A DNA stretch of 33,689 bases, from contig NZ_DHXT01000062.1 in assembly GCF_002413825.1 (NCBI RefSeq), positions 1 to 33,689 on the forward strand. The letters are read 5' to 3'. The DNA comes from Rhodoferax sp. UBA5149. Lineage in GTDB: Bacteria; Pseudomonadota; Gammaproteobacteria; Burkholderiales; Burkholderiaceae_C. The notes beneath the pieces are model-generated. The model was not told the origin of the DNA, searched no databases, and was given only the letters and a program-made list of their open reading frames with translations. Shown here in pieces: positions 24,501 to 30,844 of this stretch; position 1 is the stretch's first letter; each line of letters opens with the position of its first letter. The translations under genes and the position numbers were made by a program.

Positions 24501-26285
24501 GCCTTCGATCACCGTCATATCTTTATCGACCCCACGCCCGATGTCGCGCGCACTTTGGCCGAACGCCAGCGCCTGTTTGACCTGCCGCGCTCAAGTTGGG
24601 ACGACTTCGACAAGCGCCTGATCTCGGAAGGCGGTGGTGTCTTCGCGCGCTCGGCCAAGTCCATCAAGCTATCGCCGCAAACGCGCGCCGTGATCGGCAT
24701 TGAGGCCGAGGAACTGGCGCCCGTCGAGCTGCTGCGGGCGATCCTGCAGGCGCCGGTGGACCTGCTGTACAACGGCGGTATTGGCACCTACGTGAAAGCG
24801 ACTTTCGAAAGCCATGCCCAGGTCGGTGACAAGGCGGGCGACGCCTACCGCGTCAACGGCGTCGAGTTGCGTTGCAAGGTGCTGGTGGAAGGCGGCAACC
24901 TGGGTTGCACGCAAAATGGCCGCATCGAATTTGCCCAGAAAGGCGGCTTGATTTACACCGACGCCATCGACAACTCGGCCGGCGTGGATTGCTCGGACCA
25001 CGAGGTCAACATCAAGATTTTGCTGGGCAGCATTGTCGAGGCGGGCGACCTGACGCTCAAGCAGCGCAACGACTTGCTGGCCTCCATGACCGACGAAGTC
25101 GGGCACCTGGTGCTGGCGGACAACTACTACCAGACCCAGGCACTGGATATTGCCAGCCATCGCCCGCTCTATATGCTGGACGGGCAACAGCGCCTGATGC
25201 AATGGCTCGAAGGGGCCGGGCGCCTGGACCGCAGCATTGAATTTCTGCCCAGCGACGAGGAAATTGCGCGTCGGCGTGCGCGCGGGGTGGGCTTGACGGC
25301 GCCTGAAGGCGCGGTGGTGCTGGCCTATGGCAAGATGTCGCTGTTTGATGAACTGGTGGCCAGCAACCTGCCTGATGACCCCTACTTCAGCCGTGCCCTC
25401 CAAGCCTATTTCCCGCAAGTGCTGACCGAGCGATTTGGCGATGCCATCGCTAGCCACCCGCTTAAGCGCGAGATCATCGCTGCCCTGATCACCAACACGG
25501 TGATCAACCGTACCGGCGCGACCTTTGTCAATTTCATCGCCGCGGAGGCCGCCGCCGCCGCCGCCGATGTAGTGCGTGCCTACACGCTGGCCCGTGAGAT
25601 TTTCGATCTGGCGCCCTTGTGGGACCAGATCGACGCACTGGACTACCGTGTCTCGACCTCCTTGCAACTGGATCTGTTGAGCCAGCTCACCGCCATTGCG
25701 CAACGTGCTTCGCGCTGGATGCTCCGGGTGCGTTCACAAAGCACCGACTTACCGACGCTGATCCACCGATATCAACCCGGCGCGCGGGAGCTGCGCGCCA
25801 ACCTGGCGAGCTGGTTGCCAGCCGAGGCCGGCGCGAACTGGCAGCACGCCACACAGTCCCTGGTCGACGCTGGCGTGGAACAGGATTTGGCGCATAACCT
25901 GACGGCCCTGGAGTTCATCTTCCCGGCGCTCGATCTGGTGGACCTGGCCCAAAGCGCCGGCACCGGACTGGAGCAGGCTGCGCGGGCCTACTTCGGTGTC
26001 GATGCCGAACTCGGCCTGACCGCCTGGCGTGTGGAGATCAACCGCCTGCCCACCGACACGCTGTGGCAGACCCAGGCCCGTGGCAGCGCGCGCGACGATG
26101 TCTATTCCATTGCCAGCCAGATTGCCCAGGGCTTGTTGTCACGTAGCAATGGTTTGACCGACTGGTCTGCCGAACATGGCATGGTGATTGAACGCTTGCG
26201 CAAGTTGCTGCAAAACATAAGCACCCAGAGCCCGGATCTGGCGCCGATATCGGTGGCCTTGCGCGAACTGCGGCATCTGGCTTGA
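21525..26285 (+). CDS. NAD-dependent glutamate dehydrogenase, 180-kDa class
   Basis: The 1586-residue protein belongs to the giant bacterial GDH class (Bac_GDH), which oxidises glutamate to 2-oxoglutarate and ammonia with NAD. A long N-terminal half with ACT-like regulatory regions precedes the catalytic part. GGIRWSDRREDFRTE begins at residue 800, followed by K820 and by PVGSKGGFVLK at 831-841, the glutamate-binding and catalytic lysine region. VAGIGDMSGDVFGNG at 967-981 is the NAD-binding loop. The C-terminal ~500 residues are helical and specific to this class. GGAG precedes the ATG. Relatives are allosterically controlled, for example by arginine or aspartate. Six GCC codons in a row (25548-25565) make a polyalanine stretch. 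The stop lies in a hairpin shared with the opposite gene. Confidence 0.95.
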   Translation: MTTPALAELLSYTQEHAGPATDRLADFVSAYFENTDPDEIQARGPATLFAIANAHWRLLASPRTPQNAKIRVFNPTLAEDGFVSEHTSIQIVHDDMPFLVDSVTMAVNRSGRTAHWIVHPLLGVQRDEQGHLIKTSSAAPGSTQTSPIESLILVECDRIAGEADRIALANDLALVLGDVRAVVQDWRPMLDRVQAVRAALARSTLSCVNQQEGIDFLRWLENKHFTFLGARDYALQRDGEAVSLVAIPETGLGVLRGAVQTPVSRLSADAVALLDSDQLVLVTKAMTRATVHRPAWLDYVAVKRFDDAGQVVGEARFLGLYTSTAYSALVSEIPQVRLRAAEVMAAAGVVPDSHAAKSLQSILDAYPRDELFQVDTATLTEHAIGILRLQERQRTRVFLRRDPFGRFTSVQVFVPRDRYNTELRIKIGQELAGALDGQSLEFTPTLTDSPLARIHYLVRAKERAPENVDLRALEARIARLAQRWEDDCAQELLYTHGEGQGLALAHRFANSFPTAYREDFSAQVAAEDTQVLAALTPTSSLAVKLYRPLDAGAGMLRFKIYNTSKVALSDSLPVLERMGARVLDEHPYRVGNEVGSEVFWIHDLGLQLPTDTELSAVKSRFESLFAQAWKGEVDSDDLNKLVLSTTLDARAISVLRAYTRYFKQLGFAFSQSYIEATLNKNAVISQEISQLFEARFDPSQTGSRDDAQKHLVESMEGHLNAVASLDEDRILRQFYASVMATLRTNAWQTTDAGTCKPYLSFKFNPREVPGVPEPKPLFEIWVYSPRVEGVHLRNGKVARGGIRWSDRREDFRTEILGLVKAQHVKNTVIVPVGSKGGFVLKNAPAASDREAFMAEGVACYKLFLSALLDLTDNLVKGAVVPPAKVVRHDVDDPYLVVAADKGTATFSDIANSVSADYGFWLGDAFASGGSVGYDHKKMGITARGAWESVKRHFRALSINTQTTPFTVAGIGDMSGDVFGNGMLLSEHIKLVLAFDHRHIFIDPTPDVARTLAERQRLFDLPRSSWDDFDKRLISEGGGVFARSAKSIKLSPQTRAVIGIEAEELAPVELLRAILQAPVDLLYNGGIGTYVKATFESHAQVGDKAGDAYRVNGVELRCKVLVEGGNLGCTQNGRIEFAQKGGLIYTDAIDNSAGVDCSDHEVNIKILLGSIVEAGDLTLKQRNDLLASMTDEVGHLVLADNYYQTQALDIASHRPLYMLDGQQRLMQWLEGAGRLDRSIEFLPSDEEIARRRARGVGLTAPEGAVVLAYGKMSLFDELVASNLPDDPYFSRALQAYFPQVLTERFGDAIASHPLKREIIAALITNTVINRTGATFVNFIAAEAAAAAADVVRAYTLAREIFDLAPLWDQIDALDYRVSTSLQLDLLSQLTAIAQRASRWMLRVRSQSTDLPTLIHRYQPGARELRANLASWLPAEAGANWQHATQSLVDAGVEQDLAHNLTALEFIFPALDLVDLAQSAGTGLEQAARAYFGVDAELGLTAWRVEINRLPTDTLWQTQARGSARDDVYSIASQIAQGLLSRSNGLTDWSAEHGMVIERLRKLLQNISTQSPDLAPISVALRELRHLA

Positions 26286-26300
26286 GTGGTTAACTCAAGC
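26280..26300. terminator. Hairpin covering both convergent stop codons
   Basis: GCTTGAGT (26280-26287) and ACTCAAGC (26293-26300) form a perfect 8-bp stem with loop GGTTA. The left arm holds the dehydrogenase stop (26283-26285). The right arm holds the stop of the minus-strand small gene (26295-26297). No T run follows on either strand, so terminator function is inferred from position. Confidence 0.5.
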
Positions 26301-26600
26301 GCTCAGGTTGACGAGGCGGCCCATGCTTTGGTGCCGGGTGTTCAGTACGGCGGCAGCGTTCGCGCTGCCTTGAATTTGCGGCTGGTAGGTGGGATCGGCT
26401 GGCTGACTGCTTGAGCTCAGCTCGCGCACCTTCGCCTGGCTCTTTTGGGCGTCGCGTTCTGCTTCATTGGCCTGAGCACGCAAGTTCTGGGCATTGGCTT
26501 GCGCTTGGTCTGCTGCGCGTCGCGCCTGCTCCAACCGGTTTCTTCCCAATACGCCTTGCAACGAAGGTGTTGCGCTGTTCGTGGCGGTGATCGCAACCAA
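26295..26600 (-). CDS. Small helical protein of unknown function, tail-sharing pair member 1
   Basis: The 101-residue product is not recognised. Residues 19-62 are a continuous, charged, alanine-rich stretch (RLEQARRAADQAQANAQNLRA and on) likely to form a coiled coil. A Ser/Pro/Gln linker follows. The last 17 residues, VLNTRHQSMGRLVNLSA, match the last 17 of the neighbouring small protein: 9 identical and 4 similar. No ATG is available; the likely start is TTG at 26600, 28 bases after the stop of the upstream small gene, though CTG or further starts cannot be excluded. There is no signal peptide or membrane helix. It is probably co-transcribed with the 65-aa gene. That the shared tail is kept while the bodies differ argues that both are real proteins. 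Confidence 0.6.
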   Translation of the reverse strand: MVAITATNSATPSLQGVLGRNRLEQARRAADQAQANAQNLRAQANEAERDAQKSQAKVRELSSSSQPADPTYQPQIQGSANAAAVLNTRHQSMGRLVNLSA

Positions 26601-26628
26601 GATGCTGGATCTCAGGCGTCGCCGAATG

Positions 26629-26826
26629 TCAGGCGGATGTGTTGAGGATGCGCCCAGTGGTCTGGCCCTGGGTATTCACCACGGGCAGCGGCTTGGCCTC
26701 TGGCGTTTTTTTGCCCTCGGGCGCTTTGGCTTTGACCTCGTGACTTGGCGCCTGCTGCGTGGCTTCTGTGCGCTTGGGCGGCTTGGCCGCTTGTACCGGC
26801 GGGGTTTTCACTGAAGAGACATCCAT
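26629..26826 (-). CDS. Small Pro/Lys-rich protein of unknown function, tail-sharing pair member 2
   Basis: The 65-residue product MDVSSVKTPPVQAA... is not recognised. The body is rich in Pro, Lys, Ala and Glu and is probably disordered. The C-terminus VVNTQGQTTGRILNTSA matches that of the next gene. I chose ATG at 26826 (reading leftward) because GGAG stands six bases before it; an upstream TTG in frame is less likely. A near-consensus promoter (26854-26882) lies just upstream, so the short transcript would start with this gene. There is no signal peptide. Its role is unknown; the disordered body with a conserved end suggests that the tail is a docking or targeting element (inference). Confidence 0.65.
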   Translation of the reverse strand: MDVSSVKTPPVQAAKPPKRTEATQQAPSHEVKAKAPEGKKTPEAKPLPVVNTQGQTTGRILNTSA

Positions 26827-26853
26827 GCGAGGCTCCAATCGTTATGAGGCTCT

Positions 26854-26882
26854 AGTTTACTGGCGATGCGCTGTGATTTCAA
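26854..26882 (-). promoter_or_regulatory. Sigma-70 promoter of the small-protein pair
   Basis: Read on the minus strand: TTGAAA (26882-26877), a 17-base spacer, then TAAACT (26859-26854). Transcription would begin near 26847, about 20 bases before the ATG at 26826. Confidence 0.65.
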
Positions 26883-26911
26883 TGCCGGATTTTCCAGCAG
26901 AATTTCTGTGG

Positions 26912-26927
26912 TTGGCCAATGGGCCAA
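26912..26927 (-). terminator. Hairpin just after the ABC exporter gene
   Basis: TTGGCC-AATG-GGCCAA is a perfect 6-bp stem directly after the exporter stop codon. A second dyad CAGAA-T-TTCTG lies at 26898-26908. No T run follows, so this is only a candidate for the transcript end. Confidence 0.35.
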
Positions 26928-26928
26928 G

Positions 26929-28704
26929 TCAGGCATTGAATTGCAGCGCTGCCAGGCCCGCATAAACACCGCCTCGCGCCACCAGCTCGGCGTGCGTGCC
27001 TTGCTCCACCAGCCGACCGTGATCCAGCACGACGATGTGATCAGCCTTTTGCACAGTGGCCAACCTATGTGCAATCACCAGCGTGGTGCGGTCGCGCATG
27101 GCGGATTCCAGCGCCGCCTGCACCATGCGTTCGCTCTCGGCGTCGAGCGCGCTGGTGGCCTCGTCCAGCAGCAGCAGGGGCGGGTTCTTCAGCATGGCGC
27201 GGGCAATCGCGATGCGTTGGCGTTGGCCGCCGCTCAGGCGCACGCCACGCTCTCCCAGAAAAGTGTCATAGCCCTCGGGCAGCGCGCTGATGAATTCGTG
27301 GGCAAAGGCCGCCTGGGCCGCGGCCTTGACCTCGGCGTCGCTGGCACCGGGTTTGCCGTAGCGAATGTTCTCCAGCGCGCTGCTGGAGAAGATGACCGCG
27401 TCTTGCGGCACGATGCCGATGCGCTGGCGCAGGTCGTGCAAGGCCATGTCGCGTGTCGCCACGCCGTCCAGCACGATGCGCCCCGACGCCGGGTCGTAAA
27501 AGCGCAGCAGCAATTGAAACACCGTGCTCTTGCCAGCGCCGCTGGGCCCGACGATGGCGACGGTTTGACCCGGTTTCACAGCCAGGGAGAAATCACTCAA
27601 CGCCGCCTGGGTGGGCCGCGACGGATAGTGAAAATTGATTGCTTCAAATTTGATAGCGCTTCCCGCAATCTGCACGGGGGCTGGCGCCGGATTTTTGGGT
27701 GATGTGATGGGTGACTGGCTGCCCAGCAGCTCCATCAGTCGCTCGGTCGCACCGGCCGCGCGCAGCAGGTCGCCATAGACCTCGCCCAGAATCGCGAACG
27801 CACTGGCCAGAATGATGACGTACATCACCGTCTGGCCCAAATCGCCGGCGCTGATGCGCCCGGCCACGACGGCCTGCGTGCCCTGGTACAAGCCCCAGAG
27901 CAGCGCTGCCGAGGTCGCGATGATGATGAAGGCCACCAGCACCGAGCGTGCCTTGGTGCGCCGCACTGCCGTGTTGAAGGCGCTGTCGGTGGAGGCACTG
28001 AAGCGGGCTGTCTCGCGTCCCTCGGCGGTATAGCTTTGCACCACCGGAATGGCGTTCAGCACTTCAGCCGCAATGGCGCTGGAATCCGCGATGCGGTCCT
28101 GGCTGGCGCGCGACAGCTTGCGCACACGCCGGCCAAACCACAGGCTGGGTACCACGACCAGCACCAGCACGCCCAGCACCTGAAACATCACATAGGGGTT
28201 GGTCCAGATCAGCATGCCCAGGGCACCGATGCCCATCACCGTGTTGCGCAAGCCCATGCTCAGCGACGAGCCTACCACCGTCTGCACCAGCGTGGTGTCG
28301 GCGCTCAGGCGCGACAGCACTTCGCCGGTCTGCGTGGTCTCGAAGAACTCGGGGCTTTGCTGCAGCACATGGCCATACACGGCGTTGCGTAAATCGGCGG
28401 TCACCCGCTCACCCAGCCAGCTCACCATGTAAAAGCGACCCGCTGAAAACAGGCCCAGCGCCACGGCCACGGCAAAGAGCGCGACAAAGTGCTCACGCAA
28501 GGCCATCACCTGCGCGCCTTTGTCGGTCTGCACCAGACCGCCGTCAATCAGGCTGCGTAGCGCCACCGGAAAAGCCAGCGTTGCGACGGCCGCCATCACC
28601 AGAAAAATGAGCGCCAGCCCGATACGGCCGCGGTAAGGAAAAAGAAAAGGCCACAGACCGGACAGTGAACGCGGCGATGCTTTGAAGGGGGCGGGGGTGG
28701 ACAT
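26929..28704 (-). CDS. ABC exporter, fused membrane and ATPase domains (MsbA/ABCB type)
   Basis: The 591-residue half-transporter has six predicted N-terminal helices, from ALIFLVMAAVATLAFPVALRSLIDGG onward, and a C-terminal nucleotide-binding domain. The latter shows Walker A GPSGAGKST (about 385-393), signature LSGGQRQRIAIARAML (about 488), Walker B LLLLDEATSALDAESE and the switch histidine in VIAHRLATVQ. It would work as a homodimer in the inner membrane, exporting lipids or hydrophobic drugs; the substrate is not deducible. I chose the start MSTPAPFKASPRSL; the frame runs further upstream, but that part is antisense to marR. Residues about 340-352, in the linker between domains, are encoded by an interspersed repeat. 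It is divergent from the efflux operon and may share the MarR regulator. Confidence 0.93.
   Translation of the reverse strand: MSTPAPFKASPRSLSGLWPFLFPYRGRIGLALIFLVMAAVATLAFPVALRSLIDGGLVQTDKGAQVMALREHFVALFAVAVALGLFSAGRFYMVSWLGERVTADLRNAVYGHVLQQSPEFFETTQTGEVLSRLSADTTLVQTVVGSSLSMGLRNTVMGIGALGMLIWTNPYVMFQVLGVLVLVVVPSLWFGRRVRKLSRASQDRIADSSAIAAEVLNAIPVVQSYTAEGRETARFSASTDSAFNTAVRRTKARSVLVAFIIIATSAALLWGLYQGTQAVVAGRISAGDLGQTVMYVIILASAFAILGEVYGDLLRAAGATERLMELLGSQSPITSPKNPAPAPVQIAGSAIKFEAINFHYPSRPTQAALSDFSLAVKPGQTVAIVGPSGAGKSTVFQLLLRFYDPASGRIVLDGVATRDMALHDLRQRIGIVPQDAVIFSSSALENIRYGKPGASDAEVKAAAQAAFAHEFISALPEGYDTFLGERGVRLSGGQRQRIAIARAMLKNPPLLLLDEATSALDAESERMVQAALESAMRDRTTLVIAHRLATVQKADHIVVLDHGRLVEQGTHAELVARGGVYAGLAALQFNA
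27650..27688. repeat. Interspersed repeat copy 2 (inside the ABC exporter gene)
   Basis: TTGATAG-N14-TGCACGGGGGCT-N2-CGCC appears with the same spacing as at 3383-3421. Its flank (27634-27656) is AT-rich against a GC-rich gene. It encodes part of the linker between the membrane and ATPase domains, where extra residues are tolerated. Confidence 0.65.
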
Positions 28705-28711
28705 GGGCCAC

Positions 28712-28717
28712 AGTGTA
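28712..28717 (-). promoter_or_regulatory. Possible -10 element of the ABC exporter gene
   Basis: TACACT on the minus strand lies eight bases before the ATG at 28704, so transcription would begin at or next to the start codon. The -35 is poor. No Shine-Dalgarno sequence is visible. Confidence 0.4.
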
Positions 28718-28757
28718 GCCAAAAAATGCAGAAAACGTTGCCGCACCAAACAAAGCC

Positions 28758-28786
28758 TTGACATATATTGCCTAGGCAAATAATAT
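28758..28786 (+). promoter_or_regulatory. marR promoter with embedded palindromic operator
   Basis: TTGACA (28758-28763), a 17-base spacer, then TAATAT (28781-28786). The spacer contains the perfect 12-bp palindrome TTGCCTAGGCAA (28768-28779). MarR-family repressors typically bind such dyads over their own promoters. Predicted transcription start is near 28793. Confidence 0.8.
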
Positions 28787-28794
28787 TGGCGCTC

Positions 28795-29367
28795 ATGATG
28801 AGAAAACCTTCCCCTTCCAGCCCCCCGTCCGAAAAAACGGCATGTTCGGCCATCGAGTTTTACTGCGCCAAAGATTACGTCCCTGAAGAAAGTGTTGGTT
28901 TTATGATCCGGCGCGTGTTGGCCACGGTGGCGCAGGAGGTCGAGCGTCAGCTCGAAGCCAGTGACCTGACCAATGCCCAATGGGTTCCGCTGCTCAAGCT
29001 GTTCATGCGCCAGACGTCCACCGTGGCAGAACTGGCACGTGAATGCCACCTGGATGCCGGTGCCATGACCCGCCTGCTGGACCGGCTGGAAACCAAGGGG
29101 CTGTGTCGCCGGGTGCGCTCCGTCGAAGACCGGCGGGTCGTCAACATCGAGTTGACAGACGAGGGGCGCGACGCGGCCAAAGGAATCCCGGGGGTGCTCT
29201 GTCAGATTCAAAATGCGCATCTCGCCGGTTTTTCGGTGGAAGAATTTCAAACGTTGAAGGGTTTTTTGCATCGCATCCTGAACAACGCGCAAGTCCAGTC
29301 CCAGTCTCCCATTCAACCCAATTCAATCCCAGCCCATCCCATCCCAGGAGGCCCGCATGAGGCTTGA
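28795..29367 (+). CDS. MarR family transcriptional regulator of the efflux operon
   Basis: The 190-residue protein has the MarR winged-helix core: TNAQWVPLLKLFMRQTSTVAELARECHLDAGAMTRLLDRLETKGLCRRVRSVEDRRVVNIELTDEG contains the recognition helix and the basic wing. It probably represses its own operon until a drug-like ligand binds; C17 and C24 could allow redox sensing. The start is ATG 28795 or the adjacent ATG 28798. No ribosome binding site is visible, and the predicted transcription start is one or two bases upstream, so the mRNA may be leaderless. The last ~24 residues are a Ser/Pro/Gln tail encoded by short imperfect CCCAT-type repeats. The gene overlaps the next by 11 bases. Confidence 0.93.
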   Translation: MMRKPSPSSPPSEKTACSAIEFYCAKDYVPEESVGFMIRRVLATVAQEVERQLEASDLTNAQWVPLLKLFMRQTSTVAELARECHLDAGAMTRLLDRLETKGLCRRVRSVEDRRVVNIELTDEGRDAAKGIPGVLCQIQNAHLAGFSVEEFQTLKGFLHRILNNAQVQSQSPIQPNSIPAHPIPGGPHEA

Positions 29368-30817
29368 CCACCAGAAGGCGGGCGTTCGCACCCGCTTGAC
29401 CCAATCCGCTGTGCTCATCGTCGCGGCGCTCGGCCTGTCGGCGTGCGCCAGCATGAGCGGCATCCAGGCCCAGGCCACGCTGCGTGATGCGGCCTCGCTG
29501 GGCCTCCCGGTTGAACCAGGCGTCAGCGTCACGCTGGATGCCCAGTGGTGGCGTGAGTTTGGGGACGAGCAACTTAACCGGCTGGTCGAGCAGGCCCTGG
29601 CCACCAGCCCGAGTCTCAGAATCGTGCAGGCCAGAATGGCGCGCGCCCAGGCCGGCGTCGACGTGACCGATGCCGCCAGTGGACCGCAGCTCAATGCCGG
29701 GATCGATGCCACGCGGCAGCTTTTCACCGCCAATGGTCTGATTCCGCCACCCCTGGCGGGCAAGATCTATGAAACCGGCACCGCGCAGTTCAGCGGCAGC
29801 TGGGAGCTGGATTTTTTTGGAAAGAACCGCGCTGCACTCGATGCCGCGCTGGGCAACGCCCGCGCCACGCAGGCCGATGCCGATGCCGCTCGCATGCTGC
29901 TGGCCAGCCATGTGGTGCGCAGCTACGTTCAGCTGGTGCGCCTGAACGAGCAACTGGCTGTGGCGCAGCGTTTGCTGGCCCAACGCCAGCAGGCCCTGCA
30001 TCTGGTGCAGGACCGGGTCAATGCCGGCCTCGACACGCGTCTGGAACTGCGCCAAAGCGAAGGCACCTTGCCCGATGCGCGGCTGCAGATCGAAACCCTG
30101 CAGGAACAGCTGACCTTGGCCCGCAATGCCCTCAGCGCCTTGGTCGGACAGCCAAATAGGGCGGTAGCCCCCGATCTACCTACGTTATCAGCTATTAAAA
30201 ATATAGCAAATGCCGCGACACTGCCGTCCGACCTGTTGGGCCGCCGGGCCGACATCGCCGCCGCGCGCTGGCGCGTGGAGGCGGCCACCCAGGACGTCAG
30301 CAGCGCGCGAAGCCAGTTCTACCCCAACATCAATCTGGTGGCGTTTGCCGGCTTCTCCAGCATTGGCCTGGACCGTTTGCTGGGGGCGGGCAGCGAGCAA
30401 TGGGGCGTGGGCCCGGCGCTGCATCTGCCGCTCTTTGACGGTGGTCGTCTGCGTGCCAACCTGCGCGGCAAAGCGGCTGAGCTGGACGCCGCCATCGAAA
30501 GCTATAACGCGACCGTGATTGACGCCGTGCGCGAGGCGGCCGACCAGCTCGCCTCCACGCAGGCCATCGGGCGCCAGCAAGTCGAGCAGCGCGCGGCGCA
30601 AAGCTTTGCCGAAAACGCTTATGACATTGCCGTGCAGCGCTATGAAGCCGGACTCGGCAATTACCTCCAGGTTCTCACCAGTGAGACCACGGTGCTGAGC
30701 CAGCGTCGTCAGGGCGTGGACCTGGCCGCCCGGGCACTCGATACCCAGGTGGCCCTGATCCGCGCACTCGGTGGCGGCTATCGCGCCGAGCTGCCCGCTG
30801 CCACGGCCCAAAAATAA
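29357..30817 (+). CDS. Outer membrane efflux lipoprotein, NodT/OprM family
   Basis: The 486-residue protein is a TolC-like outer membrane factor. An N-terminal signal peptide ends in a lipobox LSAC with C30 as the lipidated residue. Two outer membrane efflux repeats follow, with DAQWWREFGDEQLNRLVEQALATSPSLRIVQARMARA and YEAGLGNYLQVLTSETTVLSQRR as typical segments. It forms a trimeric channel for export across the outer membrane. AGGAGG stands six bases before the ATG, so it is well translated although it overlaps marR. About nine residues near 277-285 are encoded by an AT-rich palindromic patch that may be a repeat remnant. The EmrA-like adaptor follows after 27 bases. Confidence 0.93.
   Translation: MRLDHQKAGVRTRLTQSAVLIVAALGLSACASMSGIQAQATLRDAASLGLPVEPGVSVTLDAQWWREFGDEQLNRLVEQALATSPSLRIVQARMARAQAGVDVTDAASGPQLNAGIDATRQLFTANGLIPPPLAGKIYETGTAQFSGSWELDFFGKNRAALDAALGNARATQADADAARMLLASHVVRSYVQLVRLNEQLAVAQRLLAQRQQALHLVQDRVNAGLDTRLELRQSEGTLPDARLQIETLQEQLTLARNALSALVGQPNRAVAPDLPTLSAIKNIANAATLPSDLLGRRADIAAARWRVEAATQDVSSARSQFYPNINLVAFAGFSSIGLDRLLGAGSEQWGVGPALHLPLFDGGRLRANLRGKAAELDAAIESYNATVIDAVREAADQLASTQAIGRQQVEQRAAQSFAENAYDIAVQRYEAGLGNYLQVLTSETTVLSQRRQGVDLAARALDTQVALIRALGGGYRAELPAATAQK
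30186..30214. repeat. AT-rich palindromic patch inside the outer membrane factor gene
   Basis: GCTAT (30191-30195) and ATAGC (30203-30207) flank a 7-base AT loop in an otherwise GC-rich gene. The 17-base unit resembles GCTATCAAATTTGAAGC on the minus strand beside repeat copy 2 (12 of 17 positions). Confidence 0.45.
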
Positions 30818-30844
30818 GTTACTTCCCATTTTTGAATCATTACC

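Noticed and set aside
26866..27702. 278-codon plus-strand open frame opposite the ABC exporter gene
   Set aside because: It is antisense to the conserved ATPase domain, whose motifs are all intact on the minus strand.
28705..29316. About 200 codons upstream of the ABC exporter start in the same frame
   Set aside because: This part is antisense to marR and does not resemble an ABC transporter; the conserved protein begins at MSTPAPFKASP.
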